NCBI RefSeq assembly: GCF_963678635.1
Contig: NC_087063.1
Span: forward strand, 18,478,143 to 18,542,142
Origin: Symsagittifera roscoffensis
Lineage: Eukaryota; Xenacoelomorpha; Acoela; Convolutidae
Direction of reading: 5' to 3'
DNA length: 64,000 bases
The notes below the pieces were generated by a model. The model had not been told where the DNA came from and did no database searches. It saw nothing but the letters and a program-made list of their open reading frames with translations. Made by a program: the position numbers and the translations under genes. Shown here piece by piece: positions 54,976-64,000 of the stretch (positions within the stretch are counted from its first letter, which is position 1; each line of letters opens with the position of its first letter).

Positions 54976-56286
54976 AAATGTATGAAGATCAACATTTTGT
55001 GCGTTTCAAAGAATCCTGATAAACCAATACAAGATCTACGTGTACATGCCTCTTCAACTTTACCTTTAAAACAGTCATGAGACGAGTTAGTTGCTGCATT
55101 TGGGATAGACCAGTAGACCAGTTTTCTATTGTTATTTATTGTCACTGTTTTGAATTCAAACTTTCAGTGGTGCATTTGCAGTTTTTTAGCGCTATTTTTG
55201 AAACTTTTCCGAGCTTTTTTTTGCTTTCTTAGTGCTATTTTTGCTATTTTCAGTGCTGTTACACTGCTGATTCATCTCTGTAACAGATGCTAATTTTTCT
55301 CTTTTTCTCTGATCAAAGATAAATTGACGCTGGCGCAATTTTGTAACAGTACTGATTTTTTTGCTGTAACAATACCGCAACAGTACTGACTTTCTCTGCA
55401 AGATCAATCCGGGTAGAGTTTTCAATTGCTGTGAAAGTAACATATTTTAATCTGACTTCAACCAATCATGGAACAAATTTCTATACTTTGGAAAAAATCA
55501 TGTTTGAAAAAATTAGCTTCAAATTGGCTTGAATAAACTCTAAATTAATAGAAAATCAGACATCTTCTCTGTGGTGTAAAATCTTCCACTCAACTGTATA
55601 AATTCATCTCAACACTGAAAAGCATATTCTTGAAATCGGACCTGAGTTTGCTGAAAAAAAAACATCTCATGCCAAAATTCTTTCCCACCGTTTGTGGCTG
55701 AAACAATATAAATAATTTAAAAATAAATTTAAAAAAGAGGAAAGGTCTCAGTCGGTTTAAGACTGTTTGCACGATGTCCGTATGTTATGTTTTCTAAACA
55801 TGGATTTTGTGCCATGAGAACAAACTCCTCCTATATGAAATATTCCACCTAAAAAGTGTATCGAAAAGCTCAAAAATGATCATCGGGAGAGGAACAGTTA
55901 GTTTTATAAGGCTTTGATAATACTGCATATCTGACTGATAGTTTTTCAAGTATCGATTGTCACTTTTTGAATTTCGATGCACATTTTGAGTGAAATAGAA
56001 CATGAAGGAGGATGTTTTTTTCATGACTCTGAGATCTTCCCTCTTTTTTATTCAATTATTTATCTTGTTTCAGGTGGGAAAGAGTTTTAGCTTTATAATG
56101 TAGTGAGCTTTATAAATATTGCTTTAAAAATTTGTGCGCGACTGACTGATTGTGTGTCAAATATTATCTATGTGCCTTGTAATTGTTTGCCAAAATAGAA
56201 CTTAGAACAAAATCCTGCTTCGAACCTGAGCATGGTACGGCAATAGGGAAGCTACAATGCCTTGTAAAGGCAATCTCCGCATTCTT
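54976..56286. other. Non-repetitive spacer between satellite copies
   Basis: AT-rich with many short ORFs, none recognisable. It may be an insertion splitting the array or the original flank. Confidence 0.35.
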
Positions 56287-57202
56287 TAACTTTGATTGAT
56301 TAAAATGGGTCATATGCCAAATCATGTAGCGCAAACACATTGCTCTGTACCCGGATTGATTAAAAATGCTAGTCATACAATTTTCATATATGAAAATTTA
56401 CTTTTTGCTAATCATTGATAGATGCTAATCCTTTACTTTTAATGCAATTCCATAAGTACGTAAAATTGCATGAAAGGTCTTTGATTCGTTATTTTTAAAT
56501 TTCTTAAGTTTAAATCTAAATTTGCAATGTTTTTGGGTGGTTTTTGTAAGCGAACACAATTGAAAACAACCTTGGTTACTCAGAAATAGATTCACCACAT
56601 ATTTGACCGTCTTTCAATTTTTCAAAAATTTTAAAATTTAGTGAATCATGCATTGACCAAAGCATACAACGGCATGCCATACAAAAGAAATAGGCGTGTT
56701 AAGTGTTTTTGAAAAATGTTATCCAGAGAAATGGAAAAAAACTCAATTTTTGTGTATCCAGGACTACGTTGTACACACAAAAATTAATTTTTGCATCCAA
56801 ATTTTTTTTCGAAAAATGTTTGTGTAAGTACCAAATTCGTTTTTAAAAAAATTTTTTGCTGCAATTTCAAAACAACTTAGCCATCAGAAAATGCTGGTCA
56901 TAGATTTTTCATTTATGAAAAATTTATGATTCGCATTTTTTGACAAAAAAAATTCTTTTTAATGTATGACGATACAACGACTTATATGCAAAAACAAGAA
57001 ATTTTATTCGAATATTCGATGACTCCGTTTTAGCAAAATGTATGAAATTTGTATGAGTAGCATTTTTTCAACTTTTTCATAGACTTAGTTTATGGAATTG
57101 TATGATTAGCATTTTCGGTCTATGGAGGTCAACCCGGGTATTTTCTACATTCTTCCGCATGAAATTTCGGGAGATATAACGGATCTTGTGTTATGCAGTA
57201 AA
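56287..57202 (+). repeat. First, diverged unit of the satellite array
   Basis: Begins like 54237 and runs directly into the regular units, ending at the aacggccctaaac junction. Confidence 0.85.
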
Positions 57203-60200
57203 CGGCCCTAAACATGCTAGTCATACAATTTTCATATATGGAAAAATGCTAATCATTTACTTTTAATGCAATTCCATAAGTACATAAAATTGCATGAAAG
57301 GTCTATGATTAGTTATTTTTAAATTTCCAAAGTTCAAATCTAAATTCGCAATGTTTTTAAGTGGTTTTTGTAATCGAACACAATTGACAAAAATCTTGGT
57401 TACTCAGAAATAGAGTCACCACATGTTTCACCGTCTTTCAATTTTTCAAAAATTTTAAATTTTAGTGAATCATGCATTGACCAAAGCATACAACAGCATG
57501 CCATACAAAAGAAATAGGTGTGTTAAGTGTTTTTGAAAAATGTTATCCAGAGAAATGGAAAAAAACTCAACTTTTTTGGATCCAGGACTACGTTATATAC
57601 ACAAAAAATTAATTTTTGCATGCAAAATTTTTTTCGAAAAATGTTTGTGTGAGTGCCAAATTCGTTTTTAAAAATATGTTTGCGGCAATTTCAAAACAAC
57701 TTAGCCATCAGAAAATGCTAGTCATAGATTTTTCATATATGAAAAATGTATGATTCGCATTTTTTGACAAAAAAAATTCTTTTTATTGTATGACGATACA
57801 GCGACTTATATGCAAAAACAAGAATTTTTTTTCGAAAATTCGATGACTCCGTTTTAGCAAACTGTATGAAATTTGTATGAGTAGCATTTTTTCAACTTTT
57901 TCATAGACTTAGTTTATGGAATTGTATGAGTAGCATTTTCGGTCTATGGAGGTCGACCCGGGTATTTTCTATATTCTTCCGCATGAAATTTCGGGAGATA
58001 TAACGGATCTTGTGTTATGCACTAAACGGCCCTAAACATGCTAGTCATACAATTTTCATATATGGAAAAATGCTAATCATTTACTTTTAATGCAATTCCA
58101 TAAGTACATAAAATTGCATGAAAGGTCTATGATTAGTTATTTTTAAATTTCCAAAGTTCAAATCTAAATTCGCAATGTTTTTAAGTGGTTTTTGTAATCG
58201 AACACAATTGACAAAAATCTTGGTTACTCAGAAATAGAGTCACCACTTGTTTCACCGTCTTTCAATTTTTCAAAAATTTTAAATTTTAGTGAATCATGCA
58301 TTGACCAAAGCATACAACAGCGTGCCATACAAAAGAAATAGGTGTGTTAAGTGTTTTTGAAAAATGTTATCCAGAGAAATGGAAAAAAACTCAACTTTTT
58401 TGGATCCAGGACTACGTTATATACACAAAAAATTAATTTTTGCATGCAAAATTTTTTTCGAAAAATGTTTGTGTGAGTGCCAAATTCGTTTTTAAAAATA
58501 TGTTTGCGGCAATTTCAAAACAACTTAGCCATCAGAAAATGCTAGTCATAGATTTTTCATATATGAAAAATGTATGATTCGCATTTTTTGACAAAAAAAA
58601 TTCTTTTTATTGTATGACGATACAGCGACTTATATGCAAAAACAAGAATTTTTTTTCGAAAATTCGATGACTCCGTTTTAGCAAACTGTATGAAATTTGT
58701 ATGAGTAGCATTTTTTCAACTTTTTCATAGACTTAGTTTATGGAATTGTATGAGTAGCATTTTCGGTCTATGGAGGTCGACCCGGGTATTTTCTATATTC
58801 TTCCGCATGAAATTTCGGGAGATATAACGGATCTTGTGTTATGCACTAAACGGCCCTAAACATGCTAGTCATACAATTTTCATATATGGAAAAATGCTAA
58901 TTATTTGCTTTTAATGCAATTCCATAAGTACATAAAATTGCATGAAAGGTCTATGATTAGTTATTTTTAAATTTCCAAAGTTCAAATCTAAATTCGCAAT
59001 GTTTTTAAATGGTTTTTGTAATCGAACACAATTGACAAAAACCTTGGCTACTCAGAAATAGAGTCACCACATGTTTCACCGTCTTTCAATTTTTCAAAAA
59101 TTTTCTATTTTAGTGAATCATGCATTGACCAAAGCATACAACAGCATGCCATACAAAAGAAATAGGTGTGTTAAGTGTTTTTGAAAAATGTTATCCAGAG
59201 AAATGGAAAAAAACTCAACTTTTTTGGATCCAGGACTACGTTATATACACAAAAAATTAATTTTTGCATGCAAAATTTTTTTCGAAAAATGTTTGTGTGA
59301 GTACCAAATTCGTTTTTAAAAATATGTTTGCGGCAATTTCAAAACAACTTAGCCATCAGAAAATGCTAGTCATAGATTTTTCATATATGAAAAATGTATG
59401 ATTCGCATTTTTTGACAAAAAAAATTCTTTTTATTGTATGACGATACAGCGACTTATATGCAAAAACAAGAATTTTTTTTCGAAAATTCGATGACTCCGT
59501 TTTAGCAAACTGTATGAAATTTGTATGAGTAGCATTTTTTCAACTTTTTCATAGACTTAGTTTATGGAATTGTATGAGTAGCATTTTCGGTCTATGGAGG
59601 TCGACCCGGGTATTTTCTATATTCTTCCGCATGAAATTTCGGGAGATATAACGGATCTTGTGTTATGCACTAAACGGCCCTAAACATGCTAGTCATACAA
59701 TTTTCATATATGGAAAAATGCTAATCATTTACTTTTAATGCAATTCCATAAGTACATAAAATTGCATGAAAGGTCTATGATTAGTTATTTTTAAATTTCC
59801 AAAGTTCAAATCTAAATTCGCAATGTTTTTAAATGGTTTTTGTAATCGAACACAATTGACAAAAATCTTGGTTACTCAGAAATAGAGTCACCACTTGTTT
59901 CACCGTCTTTCAATTTTTCAAAAATTTTTAATTTTAGTGAATCATGCATTGACCAAAGCATACAACAGCATGCCATACAAAAGAAATAGGTGTGTTAAGT
60001 GTTTTTGAAAAATGTTATCCAGAGAAATGGAAAAAAACTCAACTTTTTTGGATCCAGGACTACGTTATATACACAAAAAATTAATTTTTGCATGCAAAAT
60101 TTTTTTCGAAAAATGTTTGTGTGAGTGCCAAATTCGTTTTTAAAAATATGTTTGCGGCAATTTCAAAACAACTTAGCCATCAGAAAATGCTAGTCATAGA

Positions 60201-62965
60201 TTTTTCATATATGAAAAATTTATGATTCGCATTTTTTGACAAAAAAAATTCTTTTTAATGTATGACGATACAGCGACTTATATGCAAAAACAAGAATTTT
60301 TATTCGAAAATTCGATGACTCCGTTTTAGCAAGCTGTATGAAATTTGTATGAGTAGCATTTTTTCAACTTTTTCATAGACTTAGTTTATGGAATTGTATA
60401 AGTAGCATTTTCGGTCTATGGAGGTCGACCCGGGTATTTTCTATATTCTTCCGCATGAAATTTCGGGAGATATAACGGATCTTGTGTTATGCACTAAACG
60501 GCCCTAAACATGCTAGTCATACAATTTTCATATATGGAAAAATGCTAATCATTTACTTTTAATGCAATTCCATAAGTACATAAAATTGCATGAAAGGTCT
60601 ATGATTAGTTATTTTTAAACTTCCAAAGTTCAAATCTAAATTCGCAATGTTTTTAAGTGGTTTTTGTAATCGAACACAATTGACAAAAATCTTGGTTACT
60701 CAGAAATAGAGTCACCACATGTTTCACCGTCTTTCAATTTTCAAAAATTTTAAATTTTAGTGAATCATGCATTGACCAAAGCATACAACAGCATGCCATA
60801 CAAAAGAAATAGGTGTGTTAAGTGTTTTTGAAAAATGTTATCCAGAGAAATGGAAAAAAACTCAACTTTTTTGGATCCAGGACTACGTTATATACACAAA
60901 AAATTAATTTTTGCATGCAAAATTTTTTTCGAAAAATGTTTGTGTGAGTGCCAAATTCGTTTTTAAAAATATGTTTGCGGCAATTTCAAAACAACTTAGC
61001 CATCAGAAAATGCTAGTCATAGATTTTTCATATATGAAAAATGTATGATTCGCATTTTTGACAAAAAAAATTCTTTTTATTGTATGACGATACAGCGACT
61101 TATATGCAAAAACAAGAATTTTTTTTCGAAAATTCGATGACTCCGTTTTAGCAAACTGTATGAAATTTGTATGAGTAGCATTTTTTCAACTTTTTCATAG
61201 ACTTAGTTTATGGAATTGTATGAGTAGCATTTTCGGTCTATGGAGGTCGACCCGGGTATTTTCTATATTCTTCCGCATGAAATTTCGGGAGATATAACGG
61301 ATCTTGTGTTATGCACTAAACGGCCCTAAACATTCTAGTCATACAATTTTCATATATGGAAAAATGCTAATCATTTACTTTTAATGCAATTCCATAAGTA
61401 CATAAAATTGCATGAAAGGTCTATGATTAGTTATTTTTAAATTTCCAAAGTTCAAATCTAAATTCGCAATGTTTTTAAGTGGTTTTTGTAATCGAACACA
61501 ATTGACAAAAATCTTGGTTACTCAGAAATAGAGTCACCACTTGTTTCACCGTCTTTCAATTTTTCAAAAATTTTAAATTTTAGTGAATCATGCATTGACC
61601 AAAGCATACAACAGCATGCCATACAAAAGAAATAGGTGTGTTAAGTGTTTTTGAAAAATGTTATCCAGAGAAATGGAAAAAAACTCAACTTTTTTGGATC
61701 CAGGACTACGTTATATACACAAAAAATTAATTTTTGCATGCAAAATTTTTTTCGAAAAATGTTTGTGTGAGTACCAAATTCGTTTTTAAAAATATGTTTG
61801 CGGCAATTTCAAAACAACTTCGCCATCAGAAAATGCTAGTCATAGATTTTTCATATATGAAAAATGTATGATTCGCATTTTTTGACAAAAAAAATTCTTT
61901 TTATTGTATGACGATACAGCGACTTATATGCAAAAACAAGAATTTTTTTTCGAAAATTCGATGACTCCGTTTTAGCAAACTGTATGAAATTTGTATGAGT
62001 AGCATTTTTTCAACTTTTTCATAGACTTAGTTTATGGAATTGTATGAGTAGCATTTTCGGTCTATGGAGGTCGACCCGGGTATTTTCTATATTCTTCCGC
62101 ATGAAATTTCGGGAGATATAACGGATCTTGTGTTATGCACTAAACGGCCCTAAACATGCTAGTCATACAATTTTCATATATGGAAAAATGCTAATCATTT
62201 ACTTTTAATGCAATTCCATAAGTACATAAAATTGCATGAAAGGTCTATGATTAGTTATTTTTAAATTTCCAAGTTCAAATCTAAATTCGCAATGTTTTTA
62301 AATGGTTTTTGTAATCGAACACAATTGACAAAAACCTTGGCTACTCAGAAATAGAGTCACCACATGTTTCACCGTCTTTCAATTTTTAAAAATTTTTCTA
62401 TTTTAGTGAATCATGCATTGACCAAAGCATACAACAGCATGCCAAACAAAAGAAATAGGTGTGTTAAGTGTTTTTGAAAAATGTTATCCAGAGAAATGGA
62501 AAAAACTCAACTTTTTTGTATCCAGGACTACGTTATATACACAAAAAATTAATTTTTGCATGCAAAATTTTTTTCGAAAAATGTTTGTGTGAGTACCAAA
62601 TTCGTTTTTAAAAAATTTTTTGCGGCAATTTCAAAACAACTTAGCCATCAGAAAATGCTAGTCATAGATTTTTCATATATGAAAAATTTATGATTCGCAT
62701 TTTTTGACAAAAAAATTCTTTTTAATGTATGACGATACAGCGACTTATATGCAAAAACAAGAATTTTTATTCGAAAATTCGATGACTCCGTTTTAGCAAG
62801 CTGTATGAAATTTGTATGAGTAGCATTTTTTCAACTTTTTCATAGACTTAGTTTATGGAATTGTATAAGTAGCATTTTCGGTCTATGGAGGTCGACCCGG
62901 GTATTTTCTATTTTCTTCCGCATGAAATTTCGGGAGATATAACTGATCTTGTGTTATGCACTAAA
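57203..62965 (+). repeat. Satellite array, seven units of about 824 bp
   Basis: The junction motif cggccctaaac occurs at 57203, 58027, 58851, 59675, 60499, 61321, 62145 and 62966, giving unit lengths 824, 824, 824, 824, 822, 824 and 821. Units are nearly identical. One site alternates strictly: accacatgtttc in units 1, 3, 5 and 7, accacttgtttc in units 2, 4 and 6. Each unit has palindromic ttttcatatatgaaaa patches and two agtagcatttt repeats. No coding potential. Confidence 0.95.
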
Positions 62966-62984
62966 CGGCCCTAAAACTTAATTT

Positions 62985-63390
62985 GAATATCTTCAGCTGA
63001 AATATTTGCGGTCGAACCTGATTTGCTAAATTTAGCTCAACAACGCAGTCAGGTATTTTCAACAAAACTTCCTGCGGATGAAAATACTAGCAGAACTTAT
63101 CAAAAACATGGAACTCTTTCAAAAAATCCAACTAATATCAAGTCACTTGTGAAATTCGTCCAGCCACAACGTTTCAGTTAAATATTGTCGAATAAAGTTC
63201 CATATTTTCGAGGATTTCGGCTAATCAATTTACGTGCTGGAAATTTTAATTGAAATGTCGACCATGTTTGAGTTTGATTGGCTAAATAGCCAATCAGATT
63301 CAACCACATTAATTTCAGTTCAAGATCAAGATGTCGAAATACTAATTTTGGGCCGTTTAGTGCATAAGAACCGACAATATAACCGAAAGT
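62985..63390 (+). repeat. Dispersed repeat right of the array, with inverted unit junction
   Basis: The start (atatcttcagctgaaatatttgcggtcgaacctgatttgct) matches 3840-4020. The end carries gggccgtttagtgcataa (about 63350), the reverse complement of the ttatgcactaaacggccc motif at each satellite junction, extended by an inverted match to the tttcgggagatataacgg region. The satellite unit and this element therefore share terminal inverted repeats. Confidence 0.5.
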
Positions 63391-63678
63391 TCCTCAGTTA
63401 AGAGCGATTGAGTACCCATCAATATCACGGCGCTTATTTCAAAAAAAATGTTCAATAAACGGTTTTTAGTGCATTTTCGAGGACTTAAGTTTTTTAATAT
63501 AAACTCCTGGCCTATGAATCTAATCTAAAAAAAAGAGAGCGGGACCAAGGTAAAATACTCCCCCTAAAACGTTTTTTATTGATGGTTATCACCTGGTTCT
63601 TACTTGGAGTTTTCAGAAAGTCGGAATCGAATATTTCACACGCTGCCGATATCTTAAGAAGTCAATATCCTTTATTCG
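63391..63678. other. Non-coding sequence up to the gap
   Basis: Nothing recognised. Confidence 0.3.
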
Positions 63679-63878
63679 NNNNNNNNNNNNNNNNNNNNNN
63701 NNNNNNNNNNNNNNNNNNNNNNNNNNNNNNNNNNNNNNNNNNNNNNNNNNNNNNNNNNNNNNNNNNNNNNNNNNNNNNNNNNNNNNNNNNNNNNNNNNNN
63801 NNNNNNNNNNNNNNNNNNNNNNNNNNNNNNNNNNNNNNNNNNNNNNNNNNNNNNNNNNNNNNNNNNNNNNNNNNNNNN
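63679..63878. other. Assembly gap (200 N)
   Basis: Exactly 200 N, a conventional placeholder length, so the real size is unknown. It lies just beyond the satellite array. Confidence 1.
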
Positions 63879-64000
63879 GTTGCGGTTGCAACTTCTGAAG
63901 ATAAGAAGAAAAGCTATTTGTCAAAAATATGATTGCTCTCGGCGAAACACAAAATTGAACTTGCACCTTGTGTTGGGATCACCAAACTTAATGTCGGCTG

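Noticed and set aside
63579..63966. ORFs on both strands spanning the N run
   Set aside because: They exist only because N codons are read as X.

Overview
This is an AT-rich, gene-poor stretch of an invertebrate animal genome. The evidence is spliced exons, metazoan retroelements (BEL/Pao and a Jockey-like LINE), two Polinton/Maverick elements and a satellite array. The species cannot be named from the sequence. A 200-base run of N (63679-63878) marks an assembly gap.

Host gene: three short, GC-richer segments on the + strand (1366-1502, 22808-22940, 49531-49702) have consensus splice borders, matching phases and one continuous reading sense. They resemble consecutive exons of a GON domain (the C-terminal domain of ADAMTS9/20 and C. 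elegans GON-1). Everything between them is then intron, and each of the two introns holds one whole Polinton.

Polinton A (about 4.03-21.03 kb) is an old, heavily decayed copy. Its protein-primed DNA polymerase remnant lies on the - strand at the left and its capsid, ATPase, integrase and protease remnants lie on the + strand. Part of its polymerase is tandemly duplicated and interrupted by a (CT)n expansion.

Polinton B (26913-48181) is a younger copy of the same lineage in the opposite orientation. It has about 200-bp terminal inverted repeats and a perfect 6-bp target duplication (ctcgtg). It was inserted into a LINE remnant and later received a BEL/Pao element. Without that insert it is about 17.5 kb, the usual Polinton size. 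Gene order from the left: protease, small membrane protein, major capsid, basic core-like protein, minor capsid/penton, integrase, 136-aa protein, packaging ATPase, two-helix membrane protein, nuclease-like protein and three unknown proteins (all -); a lone unknown gene (+); a 126-aa protein (-); a 52-aa membrane protein and a 173-aa protein (-); then the polymerase (+). Most genes carry only one lesion, and the ATPase and several small genes are open. The two copies decayed independently, so genes open in either copy or conserved in both mark which unknown frames were real.

Right part (49.7-64 kb): a GC-richer block without ORFs, several copies of a dispersed fold-back repeat, and an 824-bp satellite array (seven regular units at 57203-62965 plus diverged outliers), followed by a dispersed repeat and the gap. 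No rRNA, CRISPR or bacterial features were seen.
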